DNA of 64,000 nucleotides from Pseudomonas frederiksbergensis (GTDB taxonomy: Bacteria; Pseudomonadota; Gammaproteobacteria; Pseudomonadales; Pseudomonadaceae). Below, one piece after another: positions 37,209-46,079 of the stretch (the first letter of the stretch is position 1; each line of letters begins with the position of its first letter). Location of the stretch: assembly GCF_003732705.1 (NCBI RefSeq), contig NZ_MOBR01000006.1, positions 289,171-353,170 on the forward strand, written 5' to 3'. Made by a program: the position numbers and the translations under genes. The notes below the pieces were generated by a model that searched no databases, had not been told where the DNA came from, and saw only the letters and a list, made by a program, of their open reading frames with translations.

Positions 37209-37772
37209 ATGTTTAATTATTTGATCGATGAAAGTGGCGCCTTATTCGGCCCTGTAGAGTTTCCGGTTGTTCCGGGTATCGGCGTGCAGTTGCCCAGTAA
37301 TGCCATAACGCTGGGGATCGAATTGTCCAAAGCACCTGTTGCTCATACTTGGGCATTTGTAGAGGACGCGCTGCAACTTAAAGCCGATTACCGGGGCGAA
37401 GTTTATCGCACGGACACCGGCTTTAGAGAGACCTGGGTAGAACTGGGTGATCTGCCGCAGGGCTATACGACTCAGGTTTGGCCGGGTACTTACTATCGTT
37501 GGGTCAATGAAGCGTGGGCGTTAGATGAAAAGGCTCACTTGGCCGATCTTGAACACCAGGCCCTGACGAAACGAGACACCCTGCTGCGTGATGCCGTTGT
37601 GCGTATAGCCCCGCTTCAATACGCCGAAGATATCGGTGACGCCTCGCATGATGAGCAACTGGCATTGATGGAGTGGAAGCTCTACAGCGTTGAACTCAAC
37701 CGTATCGAGCGGCAAACGGATTTTCCCACTGAAGTCGTTTGGCCTCCTGTCCCTGGAACAGTTGCAGCTTGA
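37209..37772 (+). CDS. Tail fiber assembly protein B2
   Basis: A 187-residue chaperone-type protein (FNYLIDESGALFGPVEFPVV). The C-terminal half has helical LEHQALTKRDTLLRDAVVRI and ends like tfa proteins (PTEVVWPPVPGTV). A GAGGT site precedes the ATG at 37209. Confidence 0.72.
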   Translation: MFNYLIDESGALFGPVEFPVVPGIGVQLPSNAITLGIELSKAPVAHTWAFVEDALQLKADYRGEVYRTDTGFRETWVELGDLPQGYTTQVWPGTYYRWVNEAWALDEKAHLADLEHQALTKRDTLLRDAVVRIAPLQYAEDIGDASHDEQLALMEWKLYSVELNRIERQTDFPTEVVWPPVPGTVAA

Positions 37773-37798
37773 CCGTCTTAACCAAGGAATGAAGAAAC

Positions 37799-38692
37799 AT
37801 GGATTTTCCAAAAAGTGTTCCCAGCGCCGGACTGGTCAATGGCAAGTTTGCAGATGAAAACCCGCTTTCCGGAACACCCGGTTCGTTGATTCCCGCAACT
37901 TGGGGTAATGGTGTCACGCAGGAAATTCTGAGTGTCGTTCAGGCGGCGGGTTTTACGCCCGATGAGGCGTCTCAGACTCAATTGCTCGCGGCATTGCGCA
38001 GTCCGGCGCTGTTTTTGACGGCGCCGCAATTTGATGCGGGACGGTCAGCGGCAACTTCCGAATTCGTCCAGCGAGCGCTGGGTAACTATGCAAGTTCTCG
38101 TGGAATATCCGCAGTGACACAGTTGACCGTCGCGGATGTGGGAACGGCTATCGGACTGGGCGGCAACGTCGCTTATACGGTGACCCTGCCGGACGCGACG
38201 ACGGTTCCGAACGGGGCAACGATCAGCCTGCATTGCCGCAACAGCGCCGCCGTTACCATTGCCAGTAAAACCGGTTCACAGGTCAGCCCCCAAGGGGCCT
38301 TTCTCAGTTCAATGGTGATGAACTCGGGTGAAAGTGCGCACTTTGTCCGGGAGTCAGGTATCTGGGCGGTTTATGGCACAGCCAGCCTGAAATATGCCGC
38401 GTCGTTCTCCGGTGTGGTGGGTACTCCCGGTTACCAGAAGTACCCCAGCGGCAATATTGATCAATGGGGTTACGGTACGACGGATGCCAATGGTGAGATT
38501 TATGTGACGTTTCTCACTGCGTTTCCAACAGCCTTTTCTTCCATTGTTGCCAACCATGTGGGGGGTGAAGGGGCCGCGGTCATCTTGTACGCGGGCAGCG
38601 CCACAAAAACGGGCTGCCGCTTGAGAGTCCGAGACATGAACGGCGGATCAGCCGGCGGATGGGGCGTTTATTACTTTGCCAAGGGTTATTGA
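37799..38692 (+). CDS. Tail fiber B3
   Basis: A 297-residue fiber. The common N-terminal module (VPSAGLVNGKFADENPLSGT) is followed by a beta-rich middle and a C-terminal module GYQKYPSGNIDQWGYGTTDA ... YYFAKGY. This C-terminal module resembles that of the cluster A fiber (14579). Confidence 0.86.
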   Translation: MDFPKSVPSAGLVNGKFADENPLSGTPGSLIPATWGNGVTQEILSVVQAAGFTPDEASQTQLLAALRSPALFLTAPQFDAGRSAATSEFVQRALGNYASSRGISAVTQLTVADVGTAIGLGGNVAYTVTLPDATTVPNGATISLHCRNSAAVTIASKTGSQVSPQGAFLSSMVMNSGESAHFVRESGIWAVYGTASLKYAASFSGVVGTPGYQKYPSGNIDQWGYGTTDANGEIYVTFLTAFPTAFSSIVANHVGGEGAAVILYAGSATKTGCRLRVRDMNGGSAGGWGVYYFAKGY

Positions 38693-39139
38693 ATGAACGA
38701 GTTCAATGTTTTGTTTAGTGCAAGTACCTGTGGCGTTTATGTGCCAGGGATCAATAGTTCGGATATTCCAGCGGATGTCATTGAAATCCCTCGGGCGTAC
38801 TGGATATCCCTGCTTCAAGAATTGGCCGTCACTGCAAAGATGATTTCCGTACGTGCCGATAACGGCTATCCCGTTCTTGTCGATACACCGCCCCTGGCGC
38901 CGGAAGAAGCCGAGAATATCGAGCGCATCTGGCGTGACGCACAACTGTTAGTGACGGACAGCATGGTCGCTCGTGATCGCGATGAACTGGAGGATGGCGG
39001 CGGTACGACATTGACCACCGATCAATATGCCGAATTGCAAGCCTATCGGCGGGCGCTTCGGGATTGGCCGCAAAACTCATTCTTCCCCTTTACCGAACAT
39101 CGACCCGGCACACCGAAAGGGTTGCTCGGGTTTCTCTGA
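38693..39139 (+). CDS. Tail fiber assembly protein B3
   Basis: A 148-residue chaperone. The C-terminal part (RDRDELEDGGGTTLTTDQYA and YRRALRDWPQNSFFPF) is nearly the same as in the cluster A chaperone at 16552, while the N-terminal halves differ. Starts directly after the fiber stop. Confidence 0.87.
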   Translation: MNEFNVLFSASTCGVYVPGINSSDIPADVIEIPRAYWISLLQELAVTAKMISVRADNGYPVLVDTPPLAPEEAENIERIWRDAQLLVTDSMVARDRDELEDGGGTTLTTDQYAELQAYRRALRDWPQNSFFPFTEHRPGTPKGLLGFL

Positions 39140-39245
39140 TACGACGCTTTCGTTTTCGCTGCTGATGCCATAGGGACTCTGACGTTCTTGAACGTGACAG
39201 AGCGCAGGAATGTGGATATCGATAAATGATAGAGGACAGTAAGAG

Positions 39246-40454
39246 ATGGACTATCCAAACAGTGTTCCCAGTGCCGGCCTGGTCAACGGGCGCTTTGTGG
39301 ATGAAGATCCGATGGCGGGTACGCCAGGCTCCTTGATTCCGGCAAGTTGGGGCAATGGCGTCACCGAAGAAATTCGCAACGCCATCACCGAAGCCGGACT
39401 GACGCCAAAGGAAGATCGTAATGACCAACTTGCAACGGCGATCAGGCAGCTATCGAAACCGGATCCGCTGCAAAATTTCCCCGCGCAGGTTTATCGGAAA
39501 AATGTGCTGATCAACGGTGGCTTTGATATCTGGCAACGCGGATCCTCAAACATCGGGCCTAACATCGGAGGCTTTATCGCTGATCGGTTTCGTTGTGACT
39601 GGAACGGCAATGCGGGTGTGAACATCACCCAGCAAAACTTTGTTTTAGGCCAGACCGAAGTGCCTAATGAGCCGCGGCACTTTCTTCGATGGCAGCAAGT
39701 GACCGCTGGTACGGGTGCAACGGTTCACAAAATATCCCAGGCTATTGAGTCGGTCAGAACCTTGGCCGGTAAAGTTGCCACTGTTACGTTTTGGGCCAAG
39801 TCGGATGCAGCGCGTCCACTCAAGGTTTCCATTACGCAATACTTTGGGCCGAGCGGGTCGGCGTCGGTCGACAATACCGTGGGTAACTTCCAACTGACCA
39901 CGTCGTGGGCCAGGTACACGGCTACCTTCCAGGTTCCATCATTGGCCGGAAAGATGTTGGGGAACGTGAACAATGATTACCTGCGGCTGGCCTTCGATTT
40001 GCCGTTAAACGTTTTGCAGACCGTGGACCTTGCTCAAATTCAACTTGAAGAAGGCCCGGTTTCCACACCGTTCGAATATCTGTCTATTCCACAGCAACTG
40101 ATCGATTGTCAGCGCTACTTCGAAAAGTCATTCAATGCCGGGATTTTGCTTCAGGCGGGTAATGGCACCACTACTTGTCAGGCAACGTTCACTCAGATTT
40201 CAGCCGCTAACAGCGGGCAGTATGGGATGACTATTCCTTTTCTGGTGCAGAAAAGAGCGCAGGCAACTATTGCGATGTTTTCTCCTGGGGACAACAGCAA
40301 TCAGGTCTGGAACCAGTCAATGGCCAAAGCCTGTACGGGAACGACCGTCCAGGGCCTGACCAATCGCAATATCGCCTTTGCCACAGTGACCGCTGTTGGC
40401 AGTGTGCCCGGGCATACCTTGCAACTGGAATGGACCGCGGACGCAGAATTATAG
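39246..40454 (+). CDS. Tail fiber B4
   Basis: A 402-residue fiber. The common N-terminal module (VPSAGLVNGRFVDEDPMAGT) is followed, at about residue 85, by a carbohydrate-binding-like module starting LINGGFDIWQRGSSNIGPNI, known from other phage tail proteins, with LEEGPVSTPFEYLSIPQQL near 275. It could recognise a sugar receptor different from the other fibers. Confidence 0.86.
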   Translation: MDYPNSVPSAGLVNGRFVDEDPMAGTPGSLIPASWGNGVTEEIRNAITEAGLTPKEDRNDQLATAIRQLSKPDPLQNFPAQVYRKNVLINGGFDIWQRGSSNIGPNIGGFIADRFRCDWNGNAGVNITQQNFVLGQTEVPNEPRHFLRWQQVTAGTGATVHKISQAIESVRTLAGKVATVTFWAKSDAARPLKVSITQYFGPSGSASVDNTVGNFQLTTSWARYTATFQVPSLAGKMLGNVNNDYLRLAFDLPLNVLQTVDLAQIQLEEGPVSTPFEYLSIPQQLIDCQRYFEKSFNAGILLQAGNGTTTCQATFTQISAANSGQYGMTIPFLVQKRAQATIAMFSPGDNSNQVWNQSMAKACTGTTVQGLTNRNIAFATVTAVGSVPGHTLQLEWTADAEL

Positions 40455-40466
40455 GAAGCAAAAAAT

Positions 40467-40664
40467 ATGAGTTATCAATCGACCATTAATGGCGTTTATC
40501 GCCTTTCTGATCTGGCCTTTGTTCCTTCGGACCCTGCCAATCGAGACTGGCTCGAATACCTTGACTGGGTGGCGTTGGGGGGTGAAACCTTGCCATTAGA
40601 CTCGCCGCCGGAGAACAAGGTATCCGGTCAAGGGGTCTTCGCTTTTCTAAAGCGGATTGTTTAA
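40467..40664 (+). CDS. Small tail fiber-associated protein B4
   Basis: A 65-residue protein (SYQSTINGVYRLSDLAFVPS ... NRDWLEYLDWVALGGE). The DW.EYLDWVA segment resembles the N-terminal part of some tail fiber assembly proteins, so it is probably a short chaperone. It follows fiber B4 by 12 bases. Confidence 0.6.
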   Translation: MSYQSTINGVYRLSDLAFVPSDPANRDWLEYLDWVALGGETLPLDSPPENKVSGQGVFAFLKRIV

Positions 40665-40683
40665 TAAATTCAGCGGCGATCGT

Positions 40684-41247
40684 ATGAATGTCACTACGCA
40701 GCAACTCCAAAACATAATGCCCAACGCCCGCTCCCAAGCGGGCGTTTTCATTTCCGCCCTCAACTCCGCCATGACCCACCGCAACATCAACACCCCGAAA
40801 CGCATCGCCGCGTTCCTCGCGCAAGTCGGCCATGAATCCGGGCAATTGCAGTACGTACGTGAACTCGGCAACAACCAATACTTGAGTAAATACGACACCG
40901 GCACCCTGGCCTTGCGTCTGGGCAACACACCAGAAGCCGACGGTGATGGTCAGAAATACCGCGGTCGTGGGCTGATCCAGATTACCGGTCGGAGTAATTA
41001 CCGAGAGTGCAGCCTCGGCCTGTTTGGCGATGAGCGTTTGCTTTCATTGCCTGAATTGCTGGAACAACCGCAGTGGGCCGCAGAGTCCGCCGCCTGGTTC
41101 TGGGAGCAGAACGGCCTGAATGAACTGGCCGATCGTGACCAGTTCAACAGCATCACCCGGCGGATCAACGGTGGTCTGAACGGGCTCGAGGATCGGCTGC
41201 AAATCTGGGCGCGGGCGAGGGCGGTGCTATGTCAGCCTTCGGTCTGA
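40684..41247 (+). CDS. Endolysin, GH19 family (lytic enzyme)
   Basis: A 187-residue peptidoglycan hydrolase. The catalytic Glu lies in FLAQVGHESGQLQYVREL, and YRGRGLIQITGRSNY is the GH19 signature. It should degrade the wall for release of the tailocins. The ATG at 40684 is preferred to 40657, since the endolysin family begins at this point. It overlaps the Rz-like gene by 19 bases. Confidence 0.9.
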   Translation: MNVTTQQLQNIMPNARSQAGVFISALNSAMTHRNINTPKRIAAFLAQVGHESGQLQYVRELGNNQYLSKYDTGTLALRLGNTPEADGDGQKYRGRGLIQITGRSNYRECSLGLFGDERLLSLPELLEQPQWAAESAAWFWEQNGLNELADRDQFNSITRRINGGLNGLEDRLQIWARARAVLCQPSV

Positions 41248-41747
41248 TTTCCTGGCGGCTGATGGGCATCGTTGTATTGGCCGGTTTTTCGGCGGTACTG
41301 GCCTGGCACGTTCAGGACTGGCGTTATGCCCGGCAACTGGCGGAACAGGCCCGGTTGCAGGCCGAGACGCTGAATCAGCTGACCCAGGCTGCCGCGACGC
41401 AACAACAAGCCGAGCAGGACAAGCGTCTGGCCCTGGAACAACGGTTGTCGGCCAGTGAACAAATCCATTATCGAGCGCTTAACGATGCCCAACGTGATCA
41501 AGGTCGCTTGCGCGATCGTCTTGCCACTGCTGATGTGCGCCTGTCAGTCCTCCTCGATGCCAATGACGTTGCCGCCACCTGTGCAATGCCAGCCGCCTCC
41601 GGCACCGGCGGCGTGGATCATGGCGCCCCAAGAGCCCGACTTGACCCGGCGCATGCTCAACGAATTATCGCCATCACCGACGCCGGCGACCGCGGACTGA
41701 TTGCCTTGCAGGCCTGTCAGGCTTATATCAAGGCCCTGGCTCGCTAA
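41229..41747 (+). CDS. Rz-like i-spanin
   Basis: A 172-residue inner-membrane spanin subunit. A single N-terminal membrane segment (LMGIVVLAGFSAVLAWHV) is followed by a long coiled coil (AEQARLQAETLNQLTQAAAT...). It works with the Rz1 lipoprotein nested in another frame to fuse inner and outer membrane at lysis. Confidence 0.88.
   Translation: MSAFGLISWRLMGIVVLAGFSAVLAWHVQDWRYARQLAEQARLQAETLNQLTQAAATQQQAEQDKRLALEQRLSASEQIHYRALNDAQRDQGRLRDRLATADVRLSVLLDANDVAATCAMPAASGTGGVDHGAPRARLDPAHAQRIIAITDAGDRGLIALQACQAYIKALAR
41485..41700 (+). CDS. Rz1-like o-spanin lipoprotein, fully nested in Rz
   Basis: A 71-residue lipoprotein read in a different frame within the Rz gene. It has a short signal (IVLPLLMCAC, lipidated Cys about residue 20) and is rich in proline (LPPPVQCQPPPAPAAW), both typical of Rz1. 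The ATG at 41485 gives a signal peptide of the proper length; the in-frame start at 41455 would lengthen it by 10 residues. Confidence 0.82.
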   Translation: MPNVIKVACAIVLPLLMCACQSSSMPMTLPPPVQCQPPPAPAAWIMAPQEPDLTRRMLNELSPSPTPATAD

Positions 41748-41826
41748 CATTTTGATCGAACCTGTGTCTTGCAAGCGTGATGTGCTCGTGTACGGTGGTT
41801 CCATTCAGCCCGATCAGGAGAGGACC

Positions 41827-42327
41827 GTGAAAGAAATCACCCAGCTGGCCGCTGAACTTGGCAGACGCATGCAGGTTCTCAATGCCCACGTGACGACCGC
41901 CGAGTCTTGCACCGGTGGCGGGATCGCCGAGGCGATCACCCGTATTCCCGGGAGTTCGGCGTGGTTTGAGGCCGGCTATGTGACGTATTCCAACCGCCAG
42001 AAAACCTTGCAACTGAATGTGCCCGAGGGGTTGTTCGAGACGGTGGGGGCGGTCAGTCGCGAGGTGGTGGAGGCCATGGTTCGTGGCGCGCAGGATAAAA
42101 GCCATGCGCAGTTTGCCGTGGCGGTCAGCGGTGTCGCAGGGCCGGATGGCGGTTCTGCGAGCAAGCCGGTGGGCACGGTCTGGCTGGCCTGGGGCGTCGG
42201 CGAAGCGGTGTTCAGCGAGGTCCAGCACTTCCCCGGCAACCGCGATGAGGTCCGCCGACAAACGGTGAAGGCCGCGCTAGAGGGGCTGCTGCGCCATGCC
42301 GCTGGAGAAATCTCAAATCAGGGGTAG
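41827..42327 (+). CDS. pncC: CinA-family nicotinamide-nucleotide amidohydrolase
   Basis: A 166-residue enzyme of the CinA C-terminal family that deamidates NMN in NAD recycling. Motifs: [14 protein letters not shown], the conserved Ser region [15 protein letters not shown] and [13 protein letters not shown]. The GTG at 41827 gives the family start and follows AGGAGAGGACC; longer frames run back into the spanin gene. It lies upstream of recA as usual and marks the right border of the tailocin insertion. Confidence 0.93.
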   Translation: MKEITQLAAELGRRMQVLNAHVTTAESCTGGGIAEAITRIPGSSAWFEAGYVTYSNRQKTLQLNVPEGLFETVGAVSREVVEAMVRGAQDKSHAQFAVAVSGVAGPDGGSASKPVGTVWLAWGVGEAVFSEVQHFPGNRDEVRRQTVKAALEGLLRHAAGEISNQG

Positions 42328-42354
42328 GCGATCCTGAATCGCTGTGGAATAATA

Positions 42355-42370
42355 CTGGCTACTTATACAG
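42355..42370 (+). promoter_or_regulatory. LexA (SOS) box before recA
   Basis: CTG-GCTACTTATA-CAG fits the consensus CTG-N10-CAG, 41 bases before the recA start codon. Confidence 0.92.
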
Positions 42371-42410
42371 GTGTTGGCCGTCAGGCCTTATTGATTACGT
42401 GAGGACTTTA

Positions 42411-43463
42411 ATGGACGACAACAAGAAGAAAGCCTTGGCTGCGGCCCTGGGTCAGATCGAACGTCAATTCGGCAAGGGTGCCGTAATGCGTATGGGCGAT
42501 CAGGACCGTCAGGCGATCCCGGCTATCTCCACTGGCTCTCTGGGTCTGGACATCGCGCTCGGCATTGGCGGCCTGCCAAAAGGCCGTATCGTTGAAATCT
42601 ACGGTCCTGAATCTTCCGGTAAAACCACGCTGACACTGTCGGTGATCGCCCAGGCTCAAAAAGCCGGCGCGACCTGCGCATTCGTCGACGCCGAACACGC
42701 CCTCGACCCTGAGTACGCCGGCAAACTGGGCGTCAACGTCGACGACCTGCTGGTTTCCCAGCCGGACACCGGCGAGCAGGCCCTGGAAATCACCGACATG
42801 CTGGTGCGCTCCAACGCGGTTGACGTGATCATCGTCGACTCCGTAGCTGCCCTGGTGCCAAAGGCCGAGATCGAAGGCGAAATGGGTGACATGCACGTGG
42901 GCCTGCAAGCCCGCCTGATGTCCCAGGCGCTGCGTAAGATCACCGGTAACATCAAGAACGCCAACTGCCTGGTTATCTTCATCAACCAGATCCGTATGAA
43001 AATCGGCGTGATGTTCGGCAGCCCGGAAACCACCACCGGTGGTAACGCGCTGAAGTTCTACGCTTCGGTTCGTCTGGATATCCGTCGTACAGGTGCGGTG
43101 AAGGAAGGTGACGAGGTTGTCGGTAGCGAAACCCGCGTCAAGGTTGTGAAGAACAAGGTCGCTTCGCCGTTCCGTCAGGCTGAGTTCCAGATTCTTTACG
43201 GCAAAGGCATCTACCTCAACGGTGAGATGATCGACCTGGGTGTTCTGCACGGTTTCGTCGAGAAGTCCGGTGCCTGGTACGCTTATGAAGGCACCAAGAT
43301 CGGTCAGGGCAAGGCCAACTCGGCCAAGTTCCTGGCAGACAATCCGGAAATCGCCGCGAAGCTCGAGAAGCAGTTGCGTGACAAACTGCTGACCCCGGCG
43401 CCGGACGTCAAAGCATCGCCAGTCAAAGAGACTGCTGATGACCTGGCTGACGCTGATATCTGA
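42411..43463 (+). CDS. recA: Recombinase RecA
   Basis: A 350-residue recombinase and LexA/S24-repressor coprotease. Walker A GPESSGKT at residues 65-72, the Walker B-type [11 protein letters not shown] and the L2-region [17 protein letters not shown] are all intact. The ATG at 42411 follows GAGGA and is preferred to the GTG at 42399. It would trigger self-cleavage of the PrtR-like tailocin repressor. Confidence 0.98.
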   Translation: MDDNKKKALAAALGQIERQFGKGAVMRMGDQDRQAIPAISTGSLGLDIALGIGGLPKGRIVEIYGPESSGKTTLTLSVIAQAQKAGATCAFVDAEHALDPEYAGKLGVNVDDLLVSQPDTGEQALEITDMLVRSNAVDVIIVDSVAALVPKAEIEGEMGDMHVGLQARLMSQALRKITGNIKNANCLVIFINQIRMKIGVMFGSPETTTGGNALKFYASVRLDIRRTGAVKEGDEVVGSETRVKVVKNKVASPFRQAEFQILYGKGIYLNGEMIDLGVLHGFVEKSGAWYAYEGTKIGQGKANSAKFLADNPEIAAKLEKQLRDKLLTPAPDVKASPVKETADDLADADI

Positions 43464-43471
43464 TTGATCCG

Positions 43472-43939
43472 ATGACCGCCGTACTCGATACACTCGTCGC
43501 GGTGCGGCGAACCGCAATGGACCTGCTCGCACGACGCGAGCACGGTCGGGTCGAGCTGACGCGTAAACTGCGTCAGCGCGGCGCCCTCCCTGAAATGATC
43601 GACACAGCACTCGACCGGTTGACGGAAGAGGGTTTGCTGTCCGAATCCCGTTACCTCGAAAGCTTTGTTTCCTACCGTGCCCGTTCCGGTTACGGCCCTT
43701 TGCGCATTCGCGAAGAGCTGGGCCAGCGCGGCCTGCAACGTCCTGACATTGAACTGGCATTGCGCGAGAGCGGTATCAATTGGCAGGAACAACTGGAAGA
43801 CACCTGGCGACGCAAGTTTGCCGGGCATTTACCGATAGACATGCGGGAGCGATCCAAACAAGGGCGTTTCCTGGCGTATCGGGGGTTTTCCATGGAGATG
43901 ATCAACCGCTTGTTCAGCGGTCGAGGGATGGACGATTAA
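43472..43939 (+). CDS. recX: RecA regulator RecX
   Basis: A 155-residue RecA modulator composed of three-helix repeats ([38 protein letters not shown]). Starts eight bases after recA, so it is co-transcribed with recA. Ends before a strong terminator. Confidence 0.95.
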   Translation: MTAVLDTLVAVRRTAMDLLARREHGRVELTRKLRQRGALPEMIDTALDRLTEEGLLSESRYLESFVSYRARSGYGPLRIREELGQRGLQRPDIELALRESGINWQEQLEDTWRRKFAGHLPIDMRERSKQGRFLAYRGFSMEMINRLFSGRGMDD

Positions 43940-43941
43940 AT

Positions 43942-43980
43942 AAAAACGGCCCGCTATTTCGATAGCGGGCCGTTTTTTTT
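43942..43980 (+). terminator. terminator of recA-recX
   Basis: AAAAACGGCCCGCTAT-TTCG-ATAGCGGGCCGTTTTTTTT, a long stem with a TTCG loop. It also serves the convergent LOG-family gene. Confidence 0.95.
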
Positions 43981-43990
43981 TGCCTGTTGT

Positions 43991-45109
43991 TTACGTCACC
44001 TTGGACGGTTCCCGCGTGCGCTGTTGCGCCTGGGGTTTGGGCTGTGCCCAGTTTTCCGGCAGGTTGATGAAGTCCACCAATTCCCGCAGGCGCCCATGAT
44101 CACGGGCATTAAAGGTGAAGGCCAGTCGCGCCAGATGGCTGAACTGCGGCTCATCGTGCTCCTCGCCGCTATAGACATGCTGATGGAAATGGTCGCTCAG
44201 GCACAGGTCGGCGAAGGCCGTCTGCATGTGTTCGAGCGCGCCGTCGCTGAGCTGGTGATTCATGCGAATCACAAACTGATGCTTGAGCCAGCGGCTGGAG
44301 TGGAAGTTGCTGTAGAACTGGTTGATCTGCTGCACCGCTTCTTCGGCACTGTAGACCAGGCTCACCAACTTCATGTCGGTCGGCAGGATGTAACGGTTTT
44401 CCTCCAGTTGATGGTGGATGAAGTCCAGCGCGCCTTGCCAGAAGGTGCCCCCCGGCGTATCCAGCAGCACCACCGGCACCAGTGGACTTTTACCGGTCTG
44501 GATCAGGGTCAGCACTTCCAGCGCTTCGTCCAGCGTACCGAAACCGCCCGGGCACAGGACCAGCGCGTCGGCTTCCTTGACGAAGAACAGCTTTCGAGTA
44601 AAGAAGAAGTGGAAGGACAGAAGGTTGGTGGTGCCCTGGACGGTAGGATTGGCATGCTGCTCGAAGGGCAGGGTGATGTTGAACCCCAGGCTGTGTTCCA
44701 GGCCGGCGCCTTCGTGAGCGGCAGCCATGATGCCGCCGCCGGCACCGGTGATGACCATCAGGTCCGAGCGCGCCAGTGCGGCGCCGAGTTCCCGGGCCAT
44801 GCCATACAGCGGATGCTCGATCGGTGTGCGGGCCGAGCCGAACACAGTGACTTTGCGCCGACCCTTGAACTGTTCCAGCACACGGAATGCGTGCTCCAGT
44901 TCGCGCAGGGCCTGCAGGGTAATCTTGGCGTTCCAGCGGTTGTGATCTTCCTGGGCCATGCGCAGCACGGTCAGGATCATGTCGCGGTAAATCGGGATAT
45001 TGGGGCTGTTGGGTGAAACCAGGTTGAGTTGCTCTTCGACCTTGCTGGTGAGGTCGTGGCCGCTTTCTTCAAAATGACGGCTGAGGAGGTCATTCGGTTG
45101 GTAAGGCAT
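43991..45109 (-). CDS. LOG-family protein (nucleotide 5'-monophosphate nucleosidase type)
   Basis: A 372-residue protein with a Rossmann core: VTVFGSARTPIEHPL near residues 87-101, TGAGGGIMAAAHEGAG and the LOG signature PGGFGTLDEALEVLTLIQTG. Members cut the ribose-base bond in nucleoside monophosphates; plant homologues release cytokinin. N- and C-terminal extensions make it longer than small LOG proteins and nearer to the PpnN-like group; substrate is not known from sequence. Confidence 0.88.
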   Translation of the reverse strand: MPYQPNDLLSRHFEESGHDLTSKVEEQLNLVSPNSPNIPIYRDMILTVLRMAQEDHNRWNAKITLQALRELEHAFRVLEQFKGRRKVTVFGSARTPIEHPLYGMARELGAALARSDLMVITGAGGGIMAAAHEGAGLEHSLGFNITLPFEQHANPTVQGTTNLLSFHFFFTRKLFFVKEADALVLCPGGFGTLDEALEVLTLIQTGKSPLVPVVLLDTPGGTFWQGALDFIHHQLEENRYILPTDMKLVSLVYSAEEAVQQINQFYSNFHSSRWLKHQFVIRMNHQLSDGALEHMQTAFADLCLSDHFHQHVYSGEEHDEPQFSHLARLAFTFNARDHGRLRELVDFINLPENWAQPKPQAQQRTREPSKVT

Positions 45110-45458
45110 TCAACTTCTCCTTGCATGCAGGCTGTGTTTTTTCCAGCGAGTGAAAAAAACCTTCGCAACAACAAACGCATAACGGGCCGCTCCTTTTCGG
45201 CCTGACAGTCAATGTGAATACGCTAAATCTAGTTCCTCTGGATCAATTACGCTGCCTTGATCATTGCGCCGCAAAGTCTTTCCTGGCAACCGCTTATTGA
45301 CGATTTGCAAGGTGGTTTCACCGCTCGTCAGAACGCAAGCTCGGTGGCTGTGGCTCTGATTTACTAAGTTACAGGCGCGGTACGACAACTTTGCGTCAAA
45401 GGCAGTACGCGAAGTGACAGCGGTTCAGGGAAATGAGTGAGCAGGGAGGCGGTAAATC
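45110..45458. other. intergenic region between LOG-family gene and the small RHH-like gene
   Basis: No gene or repeat is seen in these 349 bases; they must hold the divergent promoters of both neighbours. No clear operator is recognised. Confidence 0.5.
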
Positions 45459-45653
45459 ATGGCCAGATTGATTCTGGAGATCGATGCGCAGCTGTATCGA
45501 TTATTGAAGTCGTCAGCAGAGACCAATCATTTGAGTCTTGAAGAGGAGTGCTGCCGGCGTCTGGGCGGCGGCGAGCGCCGTTCGCGATATTTGCAGGCGT
45601 TGCTGGCAGAACTGCGCGCCGAGGATGAACAGCGACGCGCCAATTCCCGATGA
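45459..45653 (+). CDS. Small ribbon-helix-helix-like protein
   Basis: A 64-residue protein (ARLILEIDAQLYRLLKSSAE). A short strand followed by two helices (YRLLKSSAETNHLSLEEECC) looks like the RHH/Arc fold used by small DNA-binding proteins, for example antitoxins. AGGGAGG lies upstream. No toxin gene follows: the next gene runs in the opposite direction. Function unknown. Confidence 0.6.
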   Translation: MARLILEIDAQLYRLLKSSAETNHLSLEEECCRRLGGGERRSRYLQALLAELRAEDEQRRANSR

Positions 45654-46079
45654 TTACTTCTTCTTGGCCGGTGTCGCTTTCGGGCAATCCGATTCCTGAT
45701 AGCTGGCGGAGCCGACCGAGCGGTTGGTCTTCACCTCAGTGAAGTCGTAACGCATCACTGCGCCCTTGGCCATCAGTTTGCGGAACGACGGGTTGTTGCA
45801 GACAGAGGCGCCCAACTGGAAATACACGGCTTTGGGATCGGCACGCATTTTTTCGGCGTGGCTGCTTTGCACGCTCAAGTGGTTGATCAGCGTATTGCCT
45901 TCGACGGTGTAGCCCTGATCGAGAATGTCCTCGTTGATCGCCCGGGGGGTGCCGACGCTGCTCTGTGCGGCGACGTTTCGCAGCTCTCTGTTGAGCGTCT
46001 GCTCACTCAAGGAAACGGCCTGAGCGCTGAAGGACGACACCAATAGAACGGCAGCGGTGGGAACGATAAGGCGCAGCAT
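45654..46079 (-). CDS. PA3611-family secreted protein
   Basis: A 141-residue protein with a signal peptide (residues 1-21, cleavage after SFSAQA) and a mature part with two cysteines (VCNNPSFRKL, ESDCPKA). It matches the P. aeruginosa PA3611 family (quorum-sensing regulated secreted factor) by composition and by place near recA-recX and erdR. The ATG at 46079 has AGGAGAG upstream; a longer frame would put extra residues before the signal. Confidence 0.75.
   Translation of the reverse strand: MLRLIVPTAAVLLVSSFSAQAVSLSEQTLNRELRNVAAQSSVGTPRAINEDILDQGYTVEGNTLINHLSVQSSHAEKMRADPKAVYFQLGASVCNNPSFRKLMAKGAVMRYDFTEVKTNRSVGSASYQESDCPKATPAKKK

Noticed and set aside
10237..41747. complete prophage
   Set aside because: No terminase, portal, capsid, replication or integrase gene is seen and no att repeats; two tail-only clusters remain.
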